This document shows, in pieces, positions 48,963 through 59,480 of a DNA stretch of 64,000 bases; positions within the stretch are counted from its first letter, which is position 1; each line of letters begins with the position of its first letter. The position numbers and the translations under genes are program-made. Source of the DNA: Sipunculus nudus. Taxonomy: Eukaryota > Annelida > Sipuncula > Golfingiida > Sipunculidae. The notes under the pieces were generated by a model. That model saw only the letters and a list, made by a program, of their open reading frames with translations. It made no database searches and was not told where the DNA came from. The stretch spans positions 63,802,159 through 63,866,158 of the forward strand of contig CM049313.1 in assembly GCA_026874595.1 (NCBI GenBank), given 5' to 3'.

Positions 48963-51900
48963 CATATCACACGTGTAACTAATATATATATATATATATG
49001 TATATATATTATACAGAATCAACCTAATTTGCAATTATGTGCAATGTTAATGGAAAGAGTATCAGAATTTTAGATCTCAGAAAATTAGATTTGAAATACA
49101 CTGTGAGCTCTGGTGTCCTCACCTCACAAAGCATTTCCTACGAAGTATTTTCAGGCTCTATGAAAGGATAGTGTTGTTGTGCGCCAGATATATATATATG
49201 TAGTCTTTTTCCGTTATGTTACTCATGTGTAGACCATTTGCCGATTTAAGGTTTTTCAGCAGTATACCTATAATTTCGACATGCGCCTTGTGAGATCCGG
49301 ATTTTAGTGTGTACGTAAAATGGCAGCCCCGATGGGCGTTTTCGAGAAATTTAGCCTGCCAAGGTTCGATAAGGGAAAGGGGATGTGACATCGTAGCACT
49401 CGAGGACAGCATCCAGGAGGAAATCTTTCTGTCGAGAGATTCTTTAATCTCTGTTAAGGAGACGTGTATCAGCAAACTCAAGAGCGGAATCATGCTTTTT
49501 GTAAAATGCCCTTATCATCAACTTACGGTTTTATTGTATATTTAACGGTTAGCATATTTTGATGGTTTATTCCTGGTCTACAAGGTTACACCCGAAGCCG
49601 TCTGGAAAATCCAGATCATCAATTAGTCAATGACTAAAACGGGAGTATTAAATAATCCCAAAATGATTAAAAAGCATATTGTTCATGGTAATGCAGTCGA
49701 AACTTTAGTTTGTCTTGATCCGAAATGTAGCAAATTCGGTAAACCTTGATAAACGGTTGGTCACGGTCAGTTGCCTATATTATCTTTTGTAAGATTCTCT
49801 AAATTACTCTCGACAAAAACTGTTCATTTTTATATAACGAAAAGAACAGGCCATGCATTTATCATAAATTCCTGAAGGGCATCAGTAACATGCAATGGTC
49901 ATGTATAATTATGTTGTGAGAGTTCCAAAAATCAATCGTTTGTCATGAATATCCTTCTGACAAGCTAAAATTATTCATACACTGAAAAGAATAAACGCGT
50001 ATTGATATCACAGGTACACCTAGGTAAGCTACATATTCGAGAGGTAACATTTTCTCCATTTTTTAATTTTTCATGAATGGTTTCGCGAGGGTTCCATTTT
50101 CGCTACACAGAGCATATTCATTATAATCTGAGTTCATTATATTAAATAACGTACACAGAATCGTAAAGATTGGCCGAAGGGCCAAATGAACGAGTGCTGT
50201 TAATTATTGGTAGTTAATTTGGCAGATATGTCATCATTTATAAGGAAACTTTTTCCTTTCGAATAGCCTTCGGTGATTTGGTCTCTTATTCAAAGTTTTA
50301 TATTCATGATAATGCACTTTTTGCGAATATCGCAAATTTTAAATCCTCGCAAACAAACAGGCAATTATTGTATAAATGTTAACTAGCACAGGCACTGTAA
50401 ACACAACTGCAGTTTTCAAAGAGTTTTGGGAGTAGATACTGACCATTAGCGCAACAACGTCCAAGGAAACAGCTCCCCAGTTTCTGGCATTTGATCCATG
50501 GTCCTCTTCTACAAACTGTCACCGAGTTGCATTTTGATTCTGTTAAAACAAGAAACAAAATGCATAATTTTTTCTGGAAAAAATGTTTTGGCATAAAGGA
50601 AACCCCAGCCCCAAAACACAATCATGCAAGCATGTCATCACGTGACTTACACCTATTAACCACCACTAGTTCCTGATGTGGCCTAATTAATTAATTATTT
50701 TCCTATTGACTAATGAACGTACATGGACAGCTGTGTAAACTTTAACATCATTAAAGTTCATTGGTTGTACGAATTCATTTGTCTTCATATCGTATACCTC
50801 AGAGTACGCCTTATCAGGATTAAATGCTATTTCCGGAATACAATGTGCAAAATAATAACAACTAACTGCTCCCGTGGAAAATCCACGGCTCTATCTGATG
50901 CATATTTTTTGTAATGAGCTGATAGGAACTAAACGACGCATATTTTAATTCTATGGTTTTTGCAGGAACTGTCATGTGTTTCACTTATATGATATAAAGA
51001 TTACTTCTGCTAGAATTTTTCCAGGAACACCCATCCCCAAAATATCAACATAGAAAAATTATTCTATTCCGGAAATCAAACAAAAAATGATTTTTTGTCC
51101 CGATAAAAAACATAGGTCCGACAGATTCATTGGTTGGGAAATATCGTAGATATAACGATTGTATAAAGAAGCATTCTACCGTGATATTATATGAAAGATG
51201 CTTTGTATTAGTTGAAGCTCAGGCGCCATGTAAGAAAGCAGGTTGATATATTTCGATGAAAGCATTTAGCAAAGAAACCTCTTCAGCCTTGGTTCGCTGC
51301 ATTGTCTTTCAGCAAATTAACGCAAAATGTTATATAGAGATTTTGCTGAAGTTTGTAGAGGGGTGGAGTAAAACTGCATCCGTAATCCATTACATTTTTG
51401 GAGGTAATCGGAATCACCATAATATATTTTTATTCTTAAGTGACATTATCACAATTCCACAAAGAATTAATTATAAGATGCTATTCCTTTGTCCCTGAGT
51501 AGAAGCCGCCCATTGGTTTGCAGTTGTCCTGCCACTCGCCTGGTGAATCCATGTTTCTGAACCATGACAACGTTTTACATGAAACGTGCACGTATGAACG
51601 AACGACTGATTAGTAGATTTTTGCCAGGGGTTTCAAAGTCCCTTAGAGATAAGCTCTTTACACAGCGCTTTACCTATAGGGCTACTTCCTATATCGTAAG
51701 GCGCTGTTTGTTATGACCTCGTATCCTGCTTTGCAACACCAGAGGGGAGCACTGTATTTTTGTCCAATCAGATTAAACTTTGTGCTGGAAGACAAAGCCA
51801 AGCGAGAAATACACGGAGCCAATCATATTCATTTCTTTTTGAGTGACAGCTTATCCCCCAGCGTAACCGTCTAAACAGGCCACAGGCTCAGAGAGAATTG

Positions 51901-54900
51901 CCCCTGACGTGGTTTGCTTAGGGCCTTGGGCACATAGGATGCTCGGCCGGTGAGCTGTAATTCAAACGAAACGTAACAACAAAGGCTGCGTGCACACCTC
52001 GCTAGCTGGTTTCAGTTCTGCAGACAACAGATACATGGCTACGCTAACACGGTCATAATGTCATAATCTAATCGGTCGATGATGCGAGAATGCAGAGGGA
52101 GCAATTTAAATTCGACCGGAAACTCATCAAACGGCGCTTGAAGCGCGGCAATGGGCGGAGCCATGACGCCTGTTGAGTGTTTGTTTATTGGCATCTGATT
52201 GGCTGCTTGTCACATCGTACGCACGTTTATTTCAGTGGACAACAAACCGCCATCTGGTGTCTAAATATATCATAAACGGCCAAAGCTGGCAGCGTGAAAA
52301 TCAGTTGCTTCTTTAGAAGCGCAAGATTTCCGCTGCCTCGGGAGCGTACTTAGAGATTGAAAACCCTTAGAAGTGTGCGCAATCCCCCCCCCCCCCCCGA
52401 GCTTTTACTTTTTAAAAAACTGTTTTCAAACAACCCATAAATCGGCCGAACTATTAAAACCATAGTTATCATGGAAAGATTCTTCTGAATGTATAAAAAT
52501 CAACATACCTGAAAACCTATAAAACGGTGATCATGTAAAGGGTCTCAGCTCTTTGTGTCCACTCAACGGAAAAGTGCTCCGAATTAAAAGATTCATGTGG
52601 ACATGTGTTCCGAGCTTGAATTTAAAATCCTTACTTCCTTTGACAGAGTAAAATTCCTTAACAGGCGAGAAAATGGAAATGGGGTTCAGTTGGGATTACA
52701 GGTCGCCTCCTGAAAAAGCGTGACAGGCGAAAAATGTTTTGCTGAACATTAGTAGAGGTTTAGGGTAAAGACATAATAATAGTCCACTTCATTTTCGAGG
52801 TAATAAGAATCACCACAATATATATATTCCCCCCCCCCCCCCCCCACACCCAACCCGAATGACAATAAAGTTGTGGGGCTTCTTTTTTTTTAAAGAAAAT
52901 TGACTTCATAAAACACATGACTTGGCCGAACTTTTGAATCCATGGTTATCATAGAAAGATATTTTTGAATGTATAAATATCAACATACCTGTAACCCATA
53001 AAAGAAATTGTCAAACGGTGGTCACATCACTGGACTCAGTCCCCAGTGTTGACCAAACTGAAAAGCCCTCGCATTAGAAGCGGAGTCATGTGGTCTTTTG
53101 ACTGAAAACCTTTACTTCCTTTTGGGAGAGAAAATGCCTTTAGAGGGTTTACAATGGATAAAGGGGTCAACGCGGATTATAGTGGACCCGCTTGACCGCG
53201 TATTGCACGGGAATGCCTTTTGGGTAGGACATGCGCTCTGGCCACGGTCTTAACAGGCCAGTGAAAATCCCCGAGGCGCCTCCTGAAAAAGTGTCACAGG
53301 CGTGGAGGACCTTGCACCACAAAAGAAATAGGGGCACCTAATGGGGAAATATTAAAATTATTAAATATTCAGCTTAATGGGGCATAATCCCGCAAAATAA
53401 AACAAACTTGTCCTAGAAGAGCACACCACTGATACGTCTGCCGAATTTGGTGAGTCAAATCAGAACGGAAGCAGGTAAACCCTGGTCTAGAAAAATCCCT
53501 ACTCCGTATTAATTATATAGATAGATATGATAATACATTAATGTTAACCTCCCATTTTTTTCTGGTGTACTACACCTCATGAGGAGGTACGACAGAAAAG
53601 TGTCATACGCCACATCAGGACTTATAAACACACACATCCGATACCTACACACAAACGCACCCCCCCACACACACACACAAACACACACATAAGGGCCGAA
53701 AAAAATTGACCCGCACCCGCCCCGCATCACGGTCTGTCAGCCCGCAGCCCGCCCTGCAATCAAGGAAAATATTCAACCAGCCCCGCCCCGCAGTTACTAT
53801 GATTCTTTCAGTCTGCACCCGCCCCGCATGTTTCAATTTTCCTGCACGCAGTCCAGCCCGCAAACTATGAACAAGTTTTATGATCCAAGGTTTAAATATC
53901 AAGAACATTTTGCAAAAATACTAGCCATGCTGATTATTAATCAAAAAGGTTTGATGATTGGAGTGAAATATTAATTTTAATGTTTTAGCAATCATTCAAA
54001 ACATAATTTATAGTTATTTTAAAAGAGATTTTTGATTGTGTAAATGGATTTAATATATACATAGTAATTTAACATACCTTAAACATGTTTTCATATTTTA
54101 CGGGGGAAATAAATAAACCTTTGGTTTTCTTATGTATTTTTCTTATTAAATTTGTAAAAAAAAATAAAGAAAAAATGTATCCAAAGCTACATTTTGGATT
54201 ATAATTCGCCAATCACAAGCCATCAAACTACTGAAATGTGTTTGCTGGTTTAAACTTTTTAGTCATATTCTGCTAATTAGCTGAAACTGAGACTAATCAG
54301 ACCTCAAGGGAGTAAAAGGTATTCTGACCGATGTGGCTTTAGGTTCAGGATGTTCATTGAAATAGACATGACCAGAGCGGTGTTTCTAATTGCAGTCATC
54401 ACCTAATTATGCTGTGCCCAAACAGGGATTTGATAAGCCGGTGGTCAATGTCAGTTACAATTAAACAGCATATGGAGTTTTAATTAGATAAGGAGTTCAA
54501 CTTAGGCATTGTGCAGTTCTAGGTCAATTGAGTCACCTAAAGAGCCAGCTGCATGTAGCTACACTGTGTCCAGAGCAAAGACAATTGATTAAAATCTAGA
54601 TTTCAGATTAATGATGTATGATTTTGTTTTATATTTTTAATAACAGAAGAGAATTATTTTCATAGTGCTGTTACAACTGTCAGCTAAGGGGTTAAATATT
54701 AATACATTTTAAATTTATTCTTATTATCTTATCCTATTACTATTCTTAAAACAGGTTTCATACAAAAATATTAGTGTCTTTAAATGATTTTTTATTGCAA
54801 TTCATAATTTTAAAATCATATTTTACTGAACTGCCAGATCATCTACCCGTAGCCCGCCCCGCCCCACATATACCCCAAACCCGATTTTTTTACATTGCAA

Positions 54901-56047
54901 CTGAGAGATCATTTTGTCATCTGGTCAATTTATAGTAACTTCGTATTGTCTTCAAGAATCTTTAAACTTGCATTCCTTATAAGAAAACGTGAACTATAAC
55001 ATGTTTCTGACCTATTTGCTTGCTGCAATAAATGTATAAAGCTCGGATAACCTAGAATGGCCGCACCTTGTTTATTAGATGTACAACAATTTTTAAAAGA
55101 GTTTGCTAATTGTTTTAATTGAGCCTGCTGAAATTTTCTTTTCAGTGTTGAGTTATTTCTGGTTTACACAGAAAAAAACATTTATTGAATTATCACTTTT
55201 GCCTGCCAAGGTGAATTTCTGTAAGCCGTCTTTTCGCTGATATAGATTATACATGTAAGTTAAAAAAACCACGAAGGGCGTCTTATCTGTTAATAGTTTT
55301 CAGAACATTAATCTTATATCTGCATTTAAATGTGAAGATATACATGTATATTTGTATATTTTCACGCATGCATTTCAGGGTGTCAATACGGGGTGGTGGA
55401 AGGGGGGGGGTACATATTCACCCAATCCCAAATTTTGGCAAAAGGGGGGGGGGGTGATGGTCAATGTAATCATCTGCCTGCATATTGAGAGAATAATATT
55501 TATATATTGGAAATGAAATATATTAATAATTATAATAACAGATTCGCTTCCATTTTTACTAAGAAATATAATATATCTAAATTAGTTGAAATTTGAAATT
55601 TTAAATAGATAAATTAGCTGTTTTTTTTTAAATGTCGTTGATCATTTACATAACATTTGAATGAAGGATTCAATGGAAAGTTCAAGAAAACCGAAAATTA
55701 CAATATTCAGAATTTGAATCAAATCTTTATTCGAATAACTAGTTACAAGTAGACATTTAATTTAAAATATTATAACAATGCGTTGCCAATGCTATTCAAA
55801 TGTTATGGCTATATTCACAATGCAAAAACAAAAATAGCAGATATAAATATCTATTTATGCGAACGATGAACAATAGTTAACAACAGGCAAGTAGTTTAAA
55901 ACTAAAACATGAATATAAATAACCACTGTCATACAGTATAGCATAAGTATAAGCTGTTGAATTACGTAACTCACCACATTGCGCAATGATGACAGCAAGT
56001 AAGAGAAGCCGCATCACGCAGGCAGCCAAAGAAGACATTCTGGACAT
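34838..56047 (-). CDS. Secreted protein of eight six-cysteine modules (9 exons)
   Basis: Exons in transcript order: 56047-55975, 50539-50444, 47787-47686, 46705-46604, 43115-43011, 40741-40640, 38051-37950, 35702-35604, 35013-34838. All junctions are phase 1 with GT-AG introns, and the sum is 957 nt, or 318 residues plus stop. Exon 1 is a signal peptide (MSRMSSLAACVMRLLLLAVI). Each later exon is one module. Modules 1-3 and 5-7 fit C-x5-C-x7-C-x5-C-x4-C-C (for example CPAGSTCRRGIGLTC...CPLGRCC). Module 4 has x6 and a final x5. Module 8 has wider spacing (x5, x6, x8, x9), followed by a 20-residue tail. Likely extracellular and disulfide-rich. The module vaguely recalls WAP or other small Cys-rich secreted folds, but I do not recognise it and assign no function. 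The last exon could instead splice at GTAAGT (34899). Confidence 0.85.
35305..35390 (+). repeat. tRNA-like SINE head fragment
   Basis: AACGCTCGTTACTCTCCTCT and GGCGACCCGGGTTCGAT resemble the head at 15.03 kb, with a B box GGTTCGAT. The body is short or lost. Confidence 0.4.
37030..37385 (+). repeat. Short tandem array, 2.4 units of about 140-154 bp
   Basis: The words CTTTAACA(C/T)CATTTTTATC, CGCTGCTGTGACCCTGAAAA, CTTGATAAGGTG and TTTGGTGACTGTA recur in order at 37032, 37172 and 37326. Intronic, no gene. Confidence 0.75.
38225..38538 (-). repeat. tRNA-derived SINE
   Basis: Read on the - strand it begins GGCTTCTGTGGCTCAGGGGT, an A-box-like head, followed by GGGAGTTCGAATCTC, a B box. The body runs GGCGGTGAAATTTTTCACGG to a 3' end of CGCAATGGAATTCTGCAG. 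The head cannot be a functional tRNA, because the acceptor arm does not close and the body continues. It is in the same orientation as the copy at 48521-48846. Confidence 0.8.
41450..41530 (-). repeat. SINE tail fragment
   Basis: ACATCTGCAGAATTCCCTTC followed by CGTGACAGGGCAGTATC matches the 3' part of the SINEs at 20.2, 38.2 and 48.5 kb. The sequence upstream (AGTAAATTCTCTCCGAAGAG) also resembles 20.15 kb, so this may be an older shared block. Confidence 0.55.
42630..42707. mobile_element. Right end of a pogo-like element
   Basis: The sequence ends AAGTAGGAGTTTCACTG followed by TA. Read inward on the - strand this is CAGTGAAACTCCTACTTGCG, close to pogo/Tigger-type ends. GAGTTGTCCGC repeats occur in the 120 bases before it. 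The matching left end was not found. Confidence 0.45.
43180..43507. repeat. Interspersed repeat ending TACGCTATTAATATATAGAT
   Basis: TCTTCGGACAAACCC...GAGCAT, AAAATCACGGCAA and CGCTATTAATATATAGAT are shared with 45205-45338. A shorter version of the end occurs near 53.50 kb (GTATTAATTATATAGATAG). It starts near GCAATTACCCGTGCTATGCA. It could be a LINE 3' end but no coding domain is visible. Confidence 0.55.
45205..45338. repeat. Second copy of the TATTAATATATAGAT-ended repeat
   Basis: ACGGAATCTCTTCGGACAAA, ATGTATGTCGAAAATCACGG and CGCCTTACGCTATTAATATA repeat the 43.38-43.51 kb sequence. It directly abuts the pogo-like element at 45348. Confidence 0.6.
45348..46145. mobile_element. Pogo/Tigger-like non-autonomous element (interrupted)
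   Basis: Ends CAGTGAAATCTCGC and, on the other strand, CAGTGACATCTCGC form terminal inverted repeats. TA dinucleotides flank both sides (45346-45347 and 46146-46147), as expected for the Tc1/mariner-pogo superfamily. Almost all of the interior is a GGCCCATGGGCC-family repeat (45428-46090), so little of the original body remains. Confidence 0.65.
45428..46090 (+). repeat. GGCCCATGGGCC-family interspersed repeat, copy 3
   Basis: Begins AACAAGTGGCCCATGGGCCA and ends TTTCAGTCAGCTGAGCTAAA. Only one internal unit (CAATGCATTAGGTATTCAGA at 45806), and the poly-G site is only GGGG here. It is nested inside the pogo-like element at 45348-46145. Confidence 0.78.
46485..46553. repeat. (AAT)n(ATT)n palindromic microsatellite
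   Basis: About twelve AAT units are followed directly by about eleven ATT units, so the block is self-complementary and could form a long hairpin. It lies about 50 bases from exon 4 of the Cys-rich gene, within its downstream intron. Confidence 0.9.
47405..47668. mobile_element. ACCTCCGCCAAGG-family element, degenerate ends
   Basis: The left end reads GACCTCCTCCAAGGCAGCTC and the right end CCTTGGTTGAGGT, an imperfect inverted pair. The body (GTTTTCCTTTTAACATTCC, GGATCACCACCAAACTTGAA, CAATAAACATAATC) matches the general family. Confidence 0.65.
48521..48846 (-). repeat. tRNA-derived SINE, second full copy
   Basis: On the - strand: GCTTCCGTAGCTCAGGGGTA (A box), GTGAGTTCGAATTTC (B box), then a body shared with 38225-38538 (GGCGCACCCATATG against GGCGCACACTTTTG on the + strand, CGGGGGTTCCTCGATGG) and a 3' end CAATGGAATT followed by an AAAATAAAATAAAT tail. 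It fills most of the open frame seen here. Confidence 0.82.
52386..53315. repeat. Direct duplication of a 350-490 bp block
   Basis: The first copy (about 52386-52735) and second (about 52830-53315) share, in order, a poly-C tract, TCGGCCGAAC/TTGGCCGAAC, GGTTATCAT(A/G)GAAAGA, GTATAAA(A/T)ATCAACATACCTG, AACGGTG(A/G)TCA, CTTTACTTCCTTT and CGCCTCCTGAAAAAG. The second has an extra 130 bp near its end. No coding frame is shared. Confidence 0.7.
53690..54890. repeat. CCCGCCCCGC-rich repeat segments
   Basis: GACCCGCACCCGCCCCGCAT, AACCAGCCCCGCCCCGCAG and GCACCCGCCCCGCATG occur within 53.70-53.87 kb, and TAGCCCGCCCCGCCCCACAT at 54.85 kb. They stand out from the AT-rich surroundings and may be the two ends of one transposable element of about 1.2 kb. 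Open frames on the - strand here are low complexity. Confidence 0.5.
55975..56047 (-). other. Signal-peptide exon of the Cys-rich gene
   Basis: Read on the - strand: ATG, 24 codons and one extra base, then donor GTGAGT. The peptide has an Arg near the start, a hydrophobic core LLLLAVIIA and a small-residue end AQC, typical of a cleaved secretory signal. A second in-frame ATG is three codons later. The first ATG is chosen because it lies about 40 bases from the predicted transcription start and either choice keeps a full signal peptide. Confidence 0.85.
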
Positions 56048-56108
56048 CTCCCTTCGGAACAGGAAGTCAGTCAGCTGATTGACTGACTGAGTGAAGCTTC
56101 CACAGGCA

Positions 56109-56115
56109 ATTTATA
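56109..56115 (-). promoter_or_regulatory. TATA box and initiator of the Cys-rich gene
   Basis: On the - strand GGGGTATAAATTGCC occurs 62-68 bases upstream of the start codon. About 25-30 bases downstream of the TATA box are overlapping TCAGTCAGTC words (about 56090-56082), which match the TCAGT-type initiator. That spacing is right for a TATA-driven start, giving a 5' UTR of only about 40 nt. This suggests a tissue-specific or inducible gene, as an inference. Confidence 0.7.
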
Positions 56116-56119
56116 CCCC

Positions 56120-58760
56120 TCAGATGCTGAAATTTTCTACTTCCCTGTCATTGGATTTGGGATTTTGATGACGAAATCAATAGCTTTTTTTGGTAATTAA
56201 ACAAGGTGTCGCTTCGATGATGCAGGCACAGCTATTCATAAATGTGCAGTCAGCGGATCAAATTGTTTTACTGTTGTTCATGATTTGGAGATGAGGGGAT
56301 TTCCCCACTAAATATGAGCTATTCTCCGATTGGTCGTTGCCAAACAACACTGAACTAGTCTTTATGTTCTTAGATTTCTCTTCTTTTACAAAGTGAAATC
56401 CTGATATATATGAGCAATTCTCCGATTAGTCGTTGTCAAACAACACTGAACTAGTCTTTATGTTCTTAGATTTCTCTTCTTACACAAAGTGAAATCCTGA
56501 TAGGGCATTCCAATCTTTATGTATAAAATATTCGAAAATATTCAGAGTATAGTCACACAATCAGGTCGATGTTAGTAGAATGAAACCATTGTTTAGAATT
56601 GATTTCTTCTCACATAACTTGCGTATCACACCGTCTCCTGATTTTTAATTTGTAGAGCACAGCGCCTAGAATCTAAACCGGAGGAAAGTGAAATTTTCAT
56701 TGAGATTCCAACTCGCTACCCGACGGTGTTCACACAAACGATTGCGCTGTTCAGGGGGTATTTTTTTGCATATCACTATTTGGCAAATCTACACAATATA
56801 AGCAATTGAAATTTCTATTTGAAAATAAATTCAATTTGATAAGCATGTTAAAAAACGACACTTAGGTATCCCGTGCACTGTTTACATGGAAAATACAGCC
56901 TGAACCCATATAATTATGCAATATGGAGAAATGGCAATGAGCCTAAATATCTATTTTTAATCATATGAGTATGCCATATATTAAATCATGAACATTTTTC
57001 ATGCATTTACCAATAATTATTATTATTGATGATGAATATGTTTTTAAAAACAATCTTAATTTTTTAATAAGAAAATATATGATATTTTATGTATACGAAG
57101 ATTTCAAGAACCATGAGTCTTTTGAGCAACCAAGAGAATTTAATAAATAAACCTATTCAATGAGGCAGAGTAGCGCCCGCCCCCCCCCCCCCCCCCCCCC
57201 GCCAAGAATATATATTAATGGGTTTCATTGTATTAAGTGTGTATGTTTTCCTGTTGTTTTTTTTCACTATGGCCTCATGAGGCAATACCATAAATCTTTA
57301 TACAAGGTCTATAGATAACAAAGTTTTAGGAACAAATCCATATCCATCTGTATGGTGATTATGATGAACAAAGGGCTCACAAAAACCTAGTTTATTGAAA
57401 AACTCAACGGTTTTATATTTTTAATATCACTGTTTGTGCTGAATTTGTAAAAAAAAAAACCTTTTCATATTCAGGTCAGCATTAACTAACTCTGGTTAGC
57501 ATGTTAAAACAAGTAAATAAGGTACACACTTTATAAATCTGCCACAAAATAATTGATAATTTCATTTCGAGCGCAGCGTTTCAGAGAGCCAATGTTTGAC
57601 ATTTCTAAAGTTCATGGGGGCAGTTGGGGCCTACAGAGGGGTCCAGCCGTATCGAATTAAGCCTACAAAAATGCCTAATATCTAGTATGGCCACCAGAGC
57701 ACAATTACTGATTTTCTTTTACGAATGTTTTACAGAACATTGACACCATTTAGGGGATCAGTGTTTTAAAATTTCAATAAAGCTGCCAGGAAAATATTTC
57801 AAAATCGTTTCGCAATAACTTTATGGATAATGTTGTGATTTTTTTCTGAAAAATGTCTCTCTTAGATAATTTGCGTTAATAAATTTTAGACCAATCTGAC
57901 ATCCAATATACATAGGGCTGCCGTTTCGAAGGAATGGCGACCGCGAGGTCCTAATTGAGGACCTATACGGTCCCAAACCCCAGTTTATCAATAGTTACTT
58001 AGTATTTATAATTATGCAGTATCCTATTAAGTTGTATTTCATGATTTAATTTACTGTTGTAATAATAATCTGCTTACTTTCAGATACATTTACTTTGAAT
58101 TGACATATATGCTTGTCCAACATTCAAAAATGTATAAACAGTATTGAACAATGCTGTTTAAACATTGACAATTTTACTGCAACTAGCATAGTATATACAT
58201 ATATTCCTGTAAGGGGGGGGGGGTATGGGAATAACCAACACCTCTGGCACAGCACAGTAGGAGTGCTGGCCCAAAGGCATTGCTTATCAGGTACCAGGAC
58301 AGACTGTACTCCATGGCCTCTGCTGACCTGAAACTGGCTTGGTGCACTTGACAATTCATTTTGATATGGCCTCCCAAAAATCAGTAACTGCCCAGTTTTA
58401 GTGCTTTTATTTTCAAATTTCAAAATTTCATACTTCAAATACATGTTTTCATCATAGTAAGATTAAATAAACAGTACTTGCAGGTAAGAAATGTGTTTTA
58501 CTATAGGCAAAGTTGGACAAAACGTAATGCAATGATTTAACATGTATGCTGTAATACCTTTATGGAACTAGAAAATGGGCAGTCGACAAACGACTAAAAG
58601 TACCGCCAAATCACAGCGGCATGGTTAAAGTAAGGCATAAAATGTTCATGGCATGACATGACTCAAACTTTTCAATGCATCCCAAGACAGATGGATGAAG
58701 GAAACTAAAAAGATATGGACAGACGTCAAGCCACAACCAGTATTTACAGAACCAAGGATA
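56120..58760. other. Upstream flank of the Cys-rich gene, no gene seen
   Basis: Apart from the 96-bp tandem duplication there is AT-rich DNA with a poly-C tract (57179-57201) and a poly-G tract (58212-58224). Open frames near 58.1-58.4 kb overlap on both strands, have no recognisable domain and appear to be chance. Confidence 0.5.
56312..56503. repeat. 96-bp tandem duplication upstream of the Cys-rich promoter
   Basis: Two nearly identical 96-bp units, 56312-56407 and 56408-56503, each containing ATATGAGC, ATTCTCCGATT, AACAACACTGAACTAGTC and AAGTGAAATCCTGATA. On the gene's strand the first unit carries CGACCAATCGG, a CCAAT-type element, and the second has CGACTAATCGG. They sit 200-390 bases upstream of the TATA box, so they may be a duplicated enhancer module. 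Confidence 0.8.
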
Positions 58761-58769
58761 AACTGAGGG

Positions 58770-59480
58770 ATCGGATGTATCTTGGCATGACAAGTCTATG
58801 GGCATGTAAATTTTCAGGTGAATAAATCAAACCATTCCTGAGAAATAGGCAATATAATATACGAAAACGAAAAGGTTGGTGGCGCCACCTGTCTGGTCTA
58901 TAATGGATCTACGCTATGTGAAAAAGTTATAGATGGCACCACCAGACTTGTGTACAAAAGGTATCCAAAATCTGTGGACATGTGAGATTTCAGGGTGATA
59001 CTTTAAACCAGTCCTAAGATAAATGCATGAATGTATTCTACAAATAATGATTGCAGAATTCGAGATGGAGGTATCCAAGATCTATGGACATGCATAATTT
59101 CAGGCCAATACGGCAAGCCACTCTTGAGAAAAGGGCATCAATGTTTTTTACGAAAAGAAGAAGTTTGGTGGTGCCACCTGTCTGGTAAACATGAAAACTC
59201 TCAAAGATGGATGGACCTGCACAATTTCAGACCAATACATTGAACCACAACGGTGATATGAGTGATTTACAGCAATAGCAAAAGCATAGATAGATGACAC
59301 GCAAAAACGATAACAAATTGCGCCACCACTCTTGAGTAGGAGATGGAAGTATCCTGGTTCTATGCACAATTTCAGCATAATACGCTGAACCACTCCTGAG
59401 ATATGTTCTGTTATCACTAAGACACTCAGATTCATACGGCACAAAAAGGATTGCAGGTGGCGCCACCGGTCTTTGATAAC
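58770..59480 (+). repeat. Diverged tandem array, five units of about 110-175 bp
   Basis: Successive units contain TATGG(G/A)CATG followed by AATTTTCAGG or AATTTCAG(G/A)CCAATAC, then CCA(C/T)TCCTGAGA or a variant, ACGAAAA(C/G), and GGTGGCGCCACCTGTCTGGT or a variant. Anchor words lie near 58799, 58973, 59082, 59209 and 59355. The GGTGGCGCCACC core is a 12-bp perfect palindrome. No protein is implied. Confidence 0.7.

Larger units (their letters stand above)
35014..50443 (-). other. Introns 2-8 of the Cys-rich gene
   Basis: I searched both strands between the module exons for further CC-ending modules and found none. The introns hold two full SINEs (38.2 and 48.5 kb) and SINE tail fragments (41.46 kb). 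They also hold the nested pogo-like element (45.35-46.15 kb), a pogo-like right end (42.6-42.7 kb), ACCTCCGCCAAGG-family repeats (47.4 kb), a tandem array (37.03-37.39 kb), microsatellites and C-rich tracts (41.57-41.70 kb). Open frames at 48.4-48.9 kb are SINE sequence. Confidence 0.6.
50540..55974 (-). other. Intron 1 of the Cys-rich gene (repeat-bearing)
   Basis: No extra module exon was found on the - strand. Contents: a more GC-balanced stretch at 51.5-52.35 kb with CCAAT-like words (GTCCAATCAG, GATTGGCTGC), the duplicated block at 52386-53315 and a CA-rich segment at 53.63-53.69 kb. CCCGCCCCGC-type repeats occur at 53.70-53.87 and 54.84-54.89 kb, with AT-rich sequence between and poly-G tracts near 55.40-55.45 kb. 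At 5.4 kb it is the longest intron of the gene. Confidence 0.6.

Noticed and set aside
49309..49545. 78-codon open frame with mixed composition
   Set aside because: No homologue recognised, no splice signals that join it to a module exon, and it is on the strand opposite to the host gene. Could be an old transposon remnant but is not supported.
53509..53908. Open frames on the - strand near the CCCGCCCCGC repeats
   Set aside because: Low-complexity Gly/Val/Cys and Arg/Ala/Gly stretches generated by CA-rich and GC-rich repeats.
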